Part shown: one piece after another, positions 34,381-46,341 of the stretch
Numbering within the stretch: position 1 is the stretch's first letter
Layout: the number at the start of each line of letters is the position of its first letter
Made by a program: the position numbers and the translations under genes
Source: Cinnamomum chago
Lineage: Eukaryota > Streptophyta > Magnoliopsida > Laurales > Lauraceae
Length of the DNA stretch: 64,000 nucleotides
Direction of reading: 5' to 3'
NCBI GenBank assembly: GCA_038049695.1
Contig: CP142458.1
Location: forward strand, 43,865,501-43,929,500
Notes under the pieces: model-generated
The model's input: the letters and a program-made list of their open reading frames with translations, nothing else
Told to the model about the DNA's origin: nothing
Databases searched by the model: none

Positions 34381-36218
34381 GACTGGTATCAGAGCGGGCA
34401 GTTTTCTAGGAAATAAAACACTCTAGGAACCTTAAGACGTGTGGTGAGGACTCGTTTTCTTTTCTCTAGTTGTTGTTTTGAGAGTTTGTGCCTGTTTTTC
34501 TTCTAGTGGGGGAGACTATTTTTGTCTCCTTTCCTTGTTCTTGTTGTTAGTGAATTTGGGGGACCAAATTCTTTCTAGTGGGGGAGAATTTAATGTCTCC
34601 GCACCCACATTTAGTTCCTTTTCCTCGTTTTCGCGCCAGAGAGTCAGAGTTTTGTGGACTTAGCAAGTGTTCTCGAAGGGCTTTGGCAGAATTTTCAACT
34701 TGTGGATGTCGCAGATGGAGCTTTAGAAGGATTTGTGACCAATTGTTCGTCAGCAAGGAGTGTGAGCAACATATGGAGACCCAATTACAGTTGATCGTGT
34801 ACCGTCAGAGGATTCGTCAGGCGAGTAAGTGTGGATTTTTGGATAAACTTGGATTATTTTCCTAAGTCAGAAGACTCCATAAGCCGAAGAAGTGATGGAC
34901 TTTATGAGGTTTGAGGTGATTTTCAGTGGTGCAGCTTCAAAAGATGTGAAAAGTTAGAAATTTCTTGAGTATTGATGAGCTTATGATGTAGAATCGTTGG
35001 ATGAGGTTTAACAAGTTGAAGTTATGATGGTGAGTCAACTCAGCAGGATGTGTCAGTGGATGGTTGAAATCATAGGAAACTAGTTTTCAGCAGCAGTGTA
35101 GAGAGTTATGTGTGGAATTGATTGTTACTTGATCACGTGATAGAGAAGATTTAGTGGACTTTACCGACTTGTAGAACATCAGTTTGAGGCAGAGTACAGA
35201 TACAAACAGGAGAATCATCACCTATGGACAATGACAGTTGAAGGATTCAGAGGAGAATGAATTGACAGAAGCACACCTCACGAAGTTTGGACAAGTGGAG
35301 TAGCATGGCAGTTAAAGTGTTGACGGGTCTAGTCAGAGTTGGAAACCTACAGAGCTGTGAACATTGTGTTTTCAACGAACAGATATAGATGAGTGAAGTG
35401 TTCAGAGGACCGTTCAAATATTTGATTGAATCAGCTTGGCGTACGAAGGAGCGACAGATTTCCAAGTCATTCACCTCGAAGATCGTGCAGTGGCAAGAGA
35501 CCTAATTTCGACAACTTTGGCAGAAATGACAGAAGAGTACAGAGGACTGGACGACATTGCCTAAAGTAAGAGATATCTGGTAGTACTAAACGTCACCAAT
35601 TTTCCGAAGTCAGGACAGATAGGAGGATAAGGCAATATTTCAAGGTAAAGGCATGTCCAAGACCTGCAGAGACCGACTATTGTGCAGCGGATCAAGAGCA
35701 ACGGACAGAAACAGTTAGAGCTTCAAATGTTGAAGAATGGTGAAAGGACAAGCATGATTGTGTCAGAGACTGATTGCTGCGCAATGAATCAAAAGCACCG
35801 AGCAGAAAGAGTTAGAGTTAGCAAGAGTTCTCATTGAAGATTGTGCAATTGACATGAGACCCTAGCTTCGACAGTTGTGATGAAGTCGACAGAATTGTTC
35901 CAAGAATTTTCTACATCAGAGTAGCTAGAAGCGAGAGACTTGGTGGAACTTTGAAGGAGTCAGAGATAGCCAATTTCCTTGAGCAGTCAGATTGGTAGAG
36001 CAGTAACAGATTTGAGCCAGCGGTGGAACGTCTGCCAACTGTTGATAGTGACCGAAGAGTTCTACAGCCAGGATGATCCAGCGAGTCAAGTGCTTCCGAG
36101 AGGACCAGTTGGAGTAGTCGTTTGAGGTTTTGTTTTCGAAGTGTGGGATTGATGTCCCCACTTGGTTTTGAGTTTGTTTAGTTCATTTGGAGGACCAAAT
36201 GTTCTAAGGGGGGGAGGA
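34381..36218 (+). mobile_element. LARD internal region, unit 1 (non-coding)
   Basis: The region is 1,838 bp between LTRs. A primer-binding site TGGTATCAGAGC (34384-34395) starts it and a PPT (CTAAGGGGGGGAGGA, about 36204-36218) ends it, so it can be reverse transcribed. No frame exceeds about 95 codons and none shows Gag, protease, RT or integrase motifs; stops are frequent in all frames. Two GTGGGGGAGA tracts (about 34505 and 34578) lie near the 5' end. Replication would need proteins in trans, most plausibly from a Gypsy like that at 29689-33236. Confidence 0.85.
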
Positions 36219-37718
36219 TGTGAGAACCCGACCCCTGATCTCTTGGATTAGTGGTTGTTGGGTTGAATTTGTGAGCTAGAATGGTTTTCTTCTAGTTTTG
36301 GGCTTTTGAGTGCTTTGGTAGCTTGTGGGGCCCTTTGGGGGTTCCCTTTTCGGCTTTGTATTTACTTGTGAGATTTTCCCGATTCGTTTTGTATTGTGTT
36401 TTTGGCCCGTTGCATTCATCTTGAGGAATCCTACAACTTTCATGTTGATCCCGTATCCATTTGAGAACTCGAAAACCGATTTCTTGGCCTTGAGGGCAAA
36501 ACAGTCATTTCACACCAAATCTGTACCCAAAACTCGACATTCTCGAAAACCACGAAACATATACTTTTTGGAAACTAGATATTTCGACGATCTTTTCTTC
36601 CTTCTTCATCGAATCCATCCGAGACCCACAAATAGATGATTTCAGCTACCCAAGTTCCTTAAGTTGTGGGACCCCTTCTCACTTGCTATAAGAGAACCCA
36701 CCTCCCTTCTTCCCCATCTTCATTTCCAGCACAAATCAACAACTATTGAGCCTAGGGTTCCTTGTGCTCTCTTCTTCTTCTTGCTTCTTCATCTCCAAGC
36801 CACACCAATAGTCCATCAATCAAGAAATGGAGACCACCAATCTCTTCCTCTCCTTGCAAGCTTCACCTTGATACCATTTGTGAAGAGAACCCTCCATCAC
36901 AAGGCTTCCATTGAGCTTACTCTTGCCATTAGAGGACCTTCCAAGTAAGTGATTCTTCCCATCTCCTAGATTAGTGTCCCTCTAGCTCTTGAGAAGCTCC
37001 ATTTGTATTATTGAAAGCTCTTTCATTTTCATTCTTTGTTTAACCCATTTTAGGGTTGTTTTTGGGGGTTTTTGTAGAGATTGTTCATCTTGAGCTTAAG
37101 AAGTGATTAGGAGCTTGATTTGCTAGATTGGAACCCAAGGCAAGTGGATGAATGGATGGTTTTAATGTTATCAAAGTTTTATGAGAATTCCTAAATTTAT
37201 TACTTGTTCTTGATAATTTGATATAAGCTTCACATATGCTTCTTGCTATAGTTCTATTGATTTCGAAAATGCATATTATGGGTCTTGCTCTCTTGATTAA
37301 ATCTCTTGGAAATTATGCATTTCATGTGGTCAAGTTTGTTCATATGGTTTTATAAGGAATGAGGTTGATTTGGCTATTCATGGTTATGTTTATGAGTTTC
37401 ATTGATTTGAAATTGATACTCATTTAAAGAGTTTTACTAAAACATATTTGGTTAGGGAAATGTGATCAATAGACCTTGTTATCTATAAATGTTGACTCAA
37501 ATGAACCCTTGTCTATGATGGGAACTCCTCTCCTTGTTTGGGGATTGAATGTGAAGAAAGAGGTTGGATTTAATGATTCATTGAAGTCTTGATGGGAGTT
37601 GTAATTGTAATTAGAATGTTGTTGAAGCAAGGAAAAACTCATTTGTATAAGTGTTGGAAAGGAAAAAGGAAGAGAAAGAAGGGAACTGAACTGCCCAGAA
37701 TTCAGTTTCTGGACAGTT

Positions 37719-37861
37719 CGCTCGAGCGACCATGACAGTTCGCTCGAGCGACCTGTCCAGAAAGGGATACGGGCGTTCCAGCAGCCTGGTCGCTCGAACG
37801 CATTTAAATAACCGCTCGAGCGATGAGTTCGCTCGAGCGAACTCCCAGATTCGCTCGAGCG
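37719..37861 (+). repeat. CGCTCGAGCG palindrome cluster in the LARD LTR
   Basis: Perfect copies lie at 37719-37728, 37741-37750, 37813-37822, 37830-37839 and 37852-37861, with a variant (CGCTCGAACG) at 37791-37800. The cluster recurs at equivalent places in LTRs 2-4. In LTRs 3 and 4 the fifth box has lost a CpG (GAGCAAAC). It is the same palindrome as in the Gypsy LTR. Confidence 0.85.
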
Positions 37862-38669
37862 ATGCGGTCTGCCTGGCCTGATGCGCGGGTACAGAAATTT
37901 CCAGTGGGTTTTGAGGTTTATTTTCTTCGTGGACCTTGGCTAACCTCCTCGAACTCACTCGACCATATGTGAGAGCGTCTTGAGCCGATTCTCTTCACGG
38001 TTGATTCGGTAGCATCGAAGTTCAACCTATTTCAATCTTGAACGGGATGGAACGACGCGATATCTTCTTTATATCTAAACGCAAGTCCTTCCCTTGGTTA
38101 TCGCGAATTCCATTCCTTTCGATGACTGAATCGGTTACTCGATGTTTTCGGAGTAATGTCATGCCTAGGATGGACCGATTATAATCTTGATTCTTTTCTA
38201 TTGTGACATCTAGTATTACCCATAAGCTCATTTAAGTTTCGAAAGTAGTAAAAGTGCATAAGGAGCCCGGAATGTCTTCAAACTCAAGGAGTACCAAGTA
38301 ATTATTATAATCGACATACGGGACCCCTATTCACTTAAATAGATCTTGAAATTAATACTTTTCCCGAAATTGTTATAGTTCATTGTTTCACCTCTTTTCC
38401 CGAGATTTGCATTACATGACTTGTTTTCCCGAAAGCATTGAAGTTACACTAGTAACAGTTATTTGTCCCGACATGTATTGCCCGATATGAAATGTTAGTG
38501 TGCCCTTGAGCACCCCCGTCTTGCCCGTATATCTATTGTACTTGATTTAATTGCATATGTCTCGATTGTATTTGACCTATGAGTCGGCACCACTAAGCTT
38601 GGATAACCTTGTTGGTCTGATCCACCGACTTGGAGATCCCCCTCTTGTCCCGCCAGCTGCAGCTTGGAT

Positions 38670-38925
38670 CCCGATACCCGGTTACTACCGTGGTCCCGTC
38701 CCGATACCCGGTTATTACCGTGGTCTTGTCCCGATACCGCAGATTGCTACTGTGGTCCCCGATGCCCGGCTCGCTACCGTGGTCCCGTATAGTATATGTA
38801 TATGCATTCATGAGATCCCCTGTTTCTCCTCACCTCGAGTGACTGAGACCAGGGCCTAGTATATGTATATGTATTGATATGAGATCCCCTGTTTCTCCTC
38901 ACCTCGAGTGACTGAGATCAGGGCC
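38670..38925 (+). repeat. GC-rich tandem repeats in the LARD LTR
   Basis: A unit of about 30 bp built on CCCGATACCCGGTTACTACC then GTGGTCCCGT recurs four times with decay (38670-38788). A 68-bp direct duplication follows (38789-38856 and 38857-38925), each ending GACTGAGA(C/T)CAGGGCCT. These recur in LTRs 2-4 and, reduced, in the solo LTR (59800-59900). Confidence 0.8.
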
Positions 38926-39129
38926 TAGTTATTGCTCTATCGCTTTAGTGATAGAGGACTTAGCTTCGTGTGGTTGCCATCTTGCCAGTTCCCGATTCCT
39001 TGGACACCCGACATGGTTTATATTGCTTACTTGTTTTCAGTTAAATGATTCATTGCTTTTATGAAAGTTGTTATTTAGATAAGTGTTAATGCTCTCCATT
39101 GTAAATTCAGTCACTATTATATTGTTTTA

Positions 39130-39720
39130 TGTCCTTTGCACACGTACATGTTTTACATGAATGTCGGTTGGGTGAATACCCGTGCTTTTACATATGGTTC
39201 TAACGATCGATGGTTTTGCTAGAGTTATATGATTACACATGTTTTAAAATGAATACCCGAGTTATTAAATGTCCATGCTTTGGAACATGTTTTAAATGAC
39301 ACTCGTTTTGTTAGATCCCGATGTTCATACATGTTTTAAGTGAATACCCGATTTGTTAAATATCCCTGTTTTTGAAATATGTTTTAGATGACACTTGTTT
39401 TGCCAGATTCCTATGTTTATACCTATTCTTACATGATACCCGATTTGTTTAAATATCCATACTTTGGAATAGGTTTAAGTGAACATTAGTCTTGTCAGAT
39501 TTCCTTGGTTACACCTGTTTTAAATGAACACCCGGTTTGTTAAATATCCGTATTTTTACATATGTTTCAAATGGACGTTTGTTTTGTCAAACCACTATAT
39601 TTATACATGTTTTAGACGAATACCCGATTGTCAAATATCTATGTTTATAGATGATGTAAATGAACACGTGTTTTATTAGATATTCATGTTTTACCCGTGC
39701 TTGAAATGAATACAGGTTTT
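39130..39720 (+). repeat. Degenerate minisatellite in the LARD LTR 3' half
   Basis: Imperfect units of about 65-80 bp repeat elements like TGTTTTAAATGAATACCCGA and TTTGTTAAATATCC about eight times. The fold-back junction at 33587 falls inside this stretch. Confidence 0.7.
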
Positions 39721-40361
39721 TCCCCGAGATTCCCGACTTTGCACCCGTTTAATTATATGTAGCATTTGATCGAATAGCATGATGTATCTTATGTTTTATT
39801 CTTCAGTATATCTGTTATCTTTTCATCCACCTGCCAGACGGTCGTGTCTGACCCACTACTTTTGGTACTCAGGTTCAGATTTATCCGCCCCGAGTTGAGT
39901 GTTTTGTTGGCTTTGGAGTCATGCCTTGCAGGTTGTTTTGTCGGCTATGTCATGTAGACATTGAGCTTGACATCGGAGCTACGTCACATTTGGGTAGTGG
40001 TTTATAGCTTCTTGTTGTATGGCTTTTGTTAGCCTTTTTCTTGGGATTCTTAATTAATGTACATTGATAATTGTAACTTGAACATATTTGGGAATGTAAT
40101 ATCCTGTTACCGTCAGCTCTGTATTTTTATTGTGATGGTTACTCCAGTCTGATATGATTCTTGATATAATAGCTATGTGCTAAAGGTTGAGTGCGACGCG
40201 GAATCCGATGGCCACGGACTTCGGGTCGCAACGCCACAAAATGCTTCCGCAAAAATATTCAGAATGTGTTGTCTTCACACACGCGGATCCTGGGAGAAGT
40301 AAAATACATTTATGCTTAATCCCCATTCCCGCCCCCGAGGTTTCGGTTCGGGGGCGTGACA

Positions 40362-42199
40362 GACTGGTATCAGAGCGGGCAGTTTTCTAGGAAATAAAAC
40401 ACTCTAGGAACCTTAAGACGTGTGGTGAGGACTCGTTTTCTTTTCTCTAGTTGTTGTTTTGAGAGTTTGTGCCTGTTTTTCTTCTAGTGGGGGAGACTAT
40501 TTTTGTCTCCTTTCCTTGTTCTTGTTGTTAGTGAATTTGGGGGACCAAATTCTTTCTAGTGGGGGAGAATTTAATGTCTCCGCACCCACATTTAGTTCCT
40601 TTTCCTCGTTTTCGCGCCAGAGAGTCAGAGTTTTGTGGACTTAGCAAGTGTTCTCGAAGGGCTTTGGCAGAATTTTCAACTTGTGGATGTCGCAGATGGA
40701 GCTTTAGAAGGATTTGTGACCAATTGTTCGTCAGCAAGGAGTGTGAGCAACATATGGAGACCCAATTACAGTTGATCGTGTACCGTCAGAGGATTCGTCA
40801 GGCGAGTAAGTGTGGATTTTTGGATAAACTTGGATTATTTTCCTAAGTCAGAAGACTCCATAAGCCGAAGAAGTGATGGACTTTATGAGGTTTGAGGTGA
40901 TTTTCAGTGGTGCAGCTTCAAAAGATGTGAAAAGTTAGAAATTTCTTGAGTATTGATGAGCTTATGATGTAGAATCGTTGGATGAGGTTTAACAAGTTGA
41001 AGTTATGATGGTGAGTCAACTCAGCAGGATGTGTCAGTGGATGGTTGAAATCATAGGAAACTAGTTTTCAGCAGCAGTGTAGAGAGTTATGTGTGGAATT
41101 GATTGTTACTTGATCACGTGATAGAGAAGATTTAGTGGACTTTACCGACTTGTAGAACATCAGTTTGAGGCAGAGTACAGATACAAACAGGAGAATCATC
41201 ACCTATGGACAATGACAGTTGAAGGATTCAGAGGAGAATGAATTGACAGAAGCACACCTCACGAAGTTTGGACAAGTGGAGTAGCATGGCAGTTAAAGTG
41301 TTGACGGGTCTAGTCAGAGTTGGAAACCTACAGAGCTGTGAACATTGTGTTTTCAACGAACAGATATAGATGAGTGAAGTGTTCAGAGGACCGTTCAAAT
41401 ATTTGATTGAATCAGCTTGGCGTACGAAGGAGCGACAGATTTCCAAGTCATTCACCTCGAAGATCGTGCAGTGGCAAGAGACCTAATTTCGACAACTTTG
41501 GCAGAAATGACAGAAGAGTACAGAGGACTGGACGACATTGCCTAAAGTAAGAGATATCTGGTAGTACTAAACGTCACCAATTTTCCGAAGTCAGGACAGA
41601 TAGGAGGATAAGGCAATATTTCAAGGTAAAGGCATGTCCAAGACCTGCAGAGACCGACTATTGTGCAGCGGATCAAGAGCAACGGACAGAAACAGTTAGA
41701 GCTTCAAATGTTGAAGAATGGTGAAAGGACAAGCATGATTGTGTCAGAGACTGATTGCTGCGCAATGAATCAAAAGCACCGAGCAGAAAGAGTTAGAGTT
41801 AGCAAGAGTTCTCATTGAAGATTGTGCAATTGACATGAGACCCTAGCTTCGACAGTTGTGATGAAGTCGACAGAATTGTTCCAAGAATTTTCTACATCAG
41901 AGTAGCTAGAAGCGAGAGACTTGGTGGAACTTTGAAGGAGTCAGAGATAGCCAATTTCCTTGAGCAGTCAGATTGGTAGAGCAGTAACAGATTTGAGCCA
42001 GCGGTGGAACGTCTGCCAACTGTTGATAGTGACCGAAGAGTTCTACAGCCAGGATGATCCAGCGAGTCAAGTGCTTCCGAGAGGACCAGTTGGAGTAGTC
42101 GTTTGAGGTTTTGTTTTCGAAGTGTGGGATTGATGTCCCCACTTGGTTTTGAGTTTGTTTAGTTCATTTGGAGGACCAAATGTTCTAAGGGGGGGAGGA
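40362..42199 (+). mobile_element. LARD internal region, unit 2
   Basis: Near-identical to unit 1, with the same A-type diagnostic bases: GCAGTTTTC at the start, and AGCAAGTG, GAGGTTT, CACGTG and ACCGACTT further in. The primer site is at 40365-40376. Non-coding. Confidence 0.9.
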
Positions 42200-45100
42200 T
42201 GTGAGAACCCGACCCCTGATCTCTTGGATTAGTGGTTGTTGGGTTGAATTTGTGAGCTAGAATGGTTTTCTTCTAGTTTTGGGCTTTTGAGTGCTTTGGT
42301 AGCTTGTGGGGCCCTTTGGGGGTTCCCTTTTCGGCTTTGTATTTACTTGTGAGATTTTCCCGATTCGTTTTGTATTGTGTTTTTGGCCCGTTGCATTCAT
42401 CTTGAGGAATCCTACAACTTTCATGTTGATCCCGTATCCATTTGAGAACCCGAAAACCGATTTCTTGGCCTTGAGGGCAAAACAGTCATTTCACACCAAA
42501 TCTGTACCCAAAACTCGACATTCTCGAAAACCACGAAACATATACTTTTGGAAACTAGATATTTCGACGATCATTTCTTCCTTCTTCGTCGAATCCATCC
42601 GAGACCCACAAATAGATGATTTCAGCTACCCAAGTTCCTTAAGTTGTGGGACCCCTTCTCACTTGCTATAAGAGAACCCACCTCCCTTCTTCCCCATCTT
42701 CATTTCCAGCACAAATCAACAACTATTGAGCCTAGGGTTCCTTGTGCTCTCTTCTTCTTCTTGCTTCTTCATCTCCAAGCCACACCAATAGTCCATCAAT
42801 CAAGAAATGGAGACCACCAATCTCTTCCTCTCCTTGCAAGCTTCACCTTGATACCATTTGTGAAGAGAACCCTCCATCACAAGGCTTCCATTGAGCTTAC
42901 TCTTGCCATTAGAGGACCTTCCAAGTAAGTGATTCTTCCCATCTCCTAGATTAGTGTCCCTCTAGCTCTTGAGAAGCTCCATTTGTATTATTGAAAGCTC
43001 TTTCATTTTCATTCTTTGTTTAACCCATTTTAGGGTTGTTTTTGGGGGTTTTTGTAGAGATTGTTCATCTTGAGCTTAAGAAGTGATTAGGAGCTTGATT
43101 TGCTAGATTGGAACCCAAGGCAAGTGGATGAATGGATGGTTTTAATGTTATCAAAGTTTTATGAGAATTCCTAAATTTATTACTTGTTCTTGATAATTTG
43201 ATATAAGCTTCACATATGCTTCTTGCTATAGTTCTATTGATTTCGAAAATGCATATTATGGGTCTTGCTCTCTTGATTAAATCTCTTGGAAATTATGCAT
43301 TTCATGTGGTCAAGTTTGTTCATATGGTTTTATAAGGAATGAGGTTGATTTGGCTATTCATGGTTATGTTTATGAGTTTCATTGATTTGAAATTGATACT
43401 CATTTAAAGAGTTTTACTAAAACATATTTGGTTAGGGAAATGTGATCAATAGACCTTGTTATCTATAAATGTTGACTCAAATGAACCCTTGTCTATGATG
43501 GGAACTCCTCTCCTTGTTTGGGGATTGAATGTGAAGAAAGAGGTTGGATTTAATGATTCATTGAAGTCTTGATGGGAGTTGTAATTGTAATTAGAATGTT
43601 GTTGAAGCAAGGAAAAACTCATTTGTATAAGTGTTGGAAAGGAAAAAGGAAGAGAAAGAAGGGAACTGAACTGCCCAGAATTCAGTTTCTGGACAGTTCG
43701 CTCGAGCGACCATGACAGTTCGCTCGAGCGACCTGTCCAGAAAGGGATACGGGCGTTCCAGCAGCCTGGTCGCTCGAACGCATTTAAATAACCGCTCGAG
43801 CGATGAGTTCGCTCGAGCGAACTCCCAGATTCGCTCGAGCGATGCGGTCTGCCTGGCCTGATGCGCGGGTACAGAAATTTCCAGTGGGTTTTGAGGTTTA
43901 TTTTCTTCGTGGACCTTGGCTAACCTCCTCGAACTCACTCGACCATATGTGAGAGCGTCTTGAGCCGATTCTCTTCACGGTTGATTCGGTAGCATCGAAG
44001 TTCAACCTATTTCAATCTTGAACGGGATGGAACGACGCGATATCTTCTTTATATCTAAACGCAAGTCCTTCCCTTGGTTATCGCGAATTCCATTCCTTTC
44101 GATGACTGAATCGGTTACTCGATGTTTTCGGAGTAATGTCATGCCTAGGATGGACCGATTATAATCTTGATTCTTTTCTATTGTGACATCTAGTATTACC
44201 CATAAGCTCATTTAAGTTTCGAAAGTAGTAAAAGTGCATAAGGAGCCCGGAATGTCTTCAAACTCAAGGAGTACCAAGTAATTATTATAATCGACATACG
44301 GGACCCCTATTCACTTAAATAGATCTTGAAATTAATACTTTTCCCGAAATTGTTATAGTTCATTGTTTCACCTCTTTTCCCGAGATTTGCATTACATGAC
44401 TTGTTTTCCCGAAAGCATTGAAGTTACACTAGTAACAGTTATTTGTCCCGACATGTATTGCCCGATATGAAATGTTAGTGTGCCCTTGAGCACCCCCGTC
44501 TTGCCCGTATATCTATTGTACTTGATTTAATTGCATATGTCTCGATTGTATTTGACCTATGAGTCGGCACCACTAAGCTTGGATAACCTTGTTGGTCTGA
44601 TCCACCGACTTGGAGATCCCCCTCTTGTCCCGCCAGCTGCAGCTTGGATCCCGATACCCGGTTACTACCGTGGTCCCGTCCCGATACCCGGTTATTACCG
44701 TGGTCTTGTCCCGATACCGCAGATTGCTACTGTGGTCCCCGATGCCCGGCTCGCTACCGTGGTCCCGTATAGTATATGTATATGCATTCATGAGATCCCC
44801 TGTTTCTCCTCACCTCGAGTGACTGAGACCAGGGCCTAGTATATGTATATGTATTGATATGAGATCCCCTGTTTCTCCTCACCTCGAGTGACTGAGATCA
44901 GGGCCTAGTTATTGCTCTATCGCTTTAGTGATAGAGGACTTAGCTTCGTGTGGTTGCCATCTTGCCAGTTCCCGATTCCTTGGACACCCGACATGGTTTA
45001 TATTGCTTACTTGTTTTCAGTTAAATGATTCATTGCTTTTATGAAAGTTGTTATTTAGATAAGTGTTAATGCTCTCCATTGTAAATTCAGTCACTATTAT

Positions 45101-46341
45101 ATTGTTTTATGTCCTTTGCACACGTACATGTTTTACATGAATGTCGGTTGGGTGAATACCCGTGCTTTTACATATGGTTCTAACGATCGATGGTTTTGCT
45201 AGAGTTATATGATTACACATGTTTTAAAATGAATACCCGAGTTATTAAATGTCCATGCTTTGGAACATGTTTTAAATGACACTCGTTTTGTTAGATCCCG
45301 ATGTTCATACATGTTTTAAGTGAATACCCGATTTGTTAAATATCCCTGTTTTTGAAATATGTTTTAGATGACACTTGTTTTGCCAGATTCCTATGTTTAT
45401 ACCTATTCTTACATGATACCCGATTTGTTTAAATATCCATACTTTGGAATAGGTTTAAGTGAACATTAGTCTTGTCAGATTTCCTTGGTTACACCTGTTT
45501 TAAATGAACACCCGGTTTGTTAAATATCCGTATTTTTACATATGTTTCAAATGGACGTTTGTTTTGTCAAACCACTATATTTATACATGTTTTAGACGAA
45601 TACCCGATTGTCAAATATCTATGTTTATAGATGATGTAAATGAACACGTGTTTTATTAGATATTCATGTTTTACCCGTGCTTGAAATGAATACAGGTTTT
45701 TCCCCGAGATTCCCGACTTTGCACCCGTTTAATTATATGTAGCATTTGATCGAATAGCATGATGTATCTTATGTTTTATTCTTCAGTATATCTGTTATCT
45801 TTTCATCCACCTGCCAGACCGTCGTGTCTGACCCACTACTTTTGGTACTCAGGTTCAGATTTATCCGCCCCGAGTTGAGTGTTTTGTTGGCTTTGGAGTC
45901 ATGCCTTGCAGGTTGTTTTGTCGGCTATGTCATGTAGACATTGAGCTTGACATCGGAGCTACGTCACATTTGGGTAGTGGTTTATAGCTTCTTGTTGTAT
46001 GGCTTTTGTTAGCCTTTTTCTTGGGATTCTTAATTAATGTACATTGATAATTGTAACTTGAACATATTTGGGAATGTAATATCCTGTTACCGTCAGCTCT
46101 GTATTTTTATTGTGATGGTTACTCCAGTCTGATATGATTCTTGATATAATAGCTATGTGCTAAAGGTTGAGTGCGACGCGGAATCCGATGGCCACGGACT
46201 TCGGGTCGCAACGCCACAAAATGCTTCCGCAAAAATATTCAGAATGTGTTGTCTTCACACACGCGGATCCTGGGAGAAGTAAAATACATTTATGCTTAAT
46301 CCCCATTCCCGCCCCCGAGGTTTCGGTTCGGGGGCGTGACA
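42200..46341 (+). mobile_element. LARD LTR 2, mosaic of two array types
   Basis: The LTR is 4,142 bp. It is A-type at about 42716, 43819 and 44008 but B-type at 45820 (CCAGACCGTC rather than CCAGACGGTC). The change of type lies between about 44010 and 45820, marking a recombination tract. Upstream sites near 42450-42590 agree with LTRs 3 and 4 against LTR 1. Confidence 0.9.

Larger units (their letters stand above)
36219..40361 (+). mobile_element. LARD LTR 1 (4,143 bp)
   Basis: TGTGAGAACCCG...GGGGCGTGACA. It holds the U3 block shared with the Gypsy LTR (36558-36630), a TATA motif (TATAAG, 36687-36692), a box cluster (37719-37861), GC-rich tandem repeats (38670-38925) and a degenerate AT-rich minisatellite (39130-39720). 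It carries private differences from the other LTRs near 36469, 36548, 36576 and 36590. No gene is present; its short open frames recur only because the LTR recurs. Confidence 0.9.

Noticed and set aside
38670..38790. CRISPR-like array of regular repeats
   Set aside because: Units are adjacent, degenerate and without unique spacers, in a plant LTR; this is a minisatellite.
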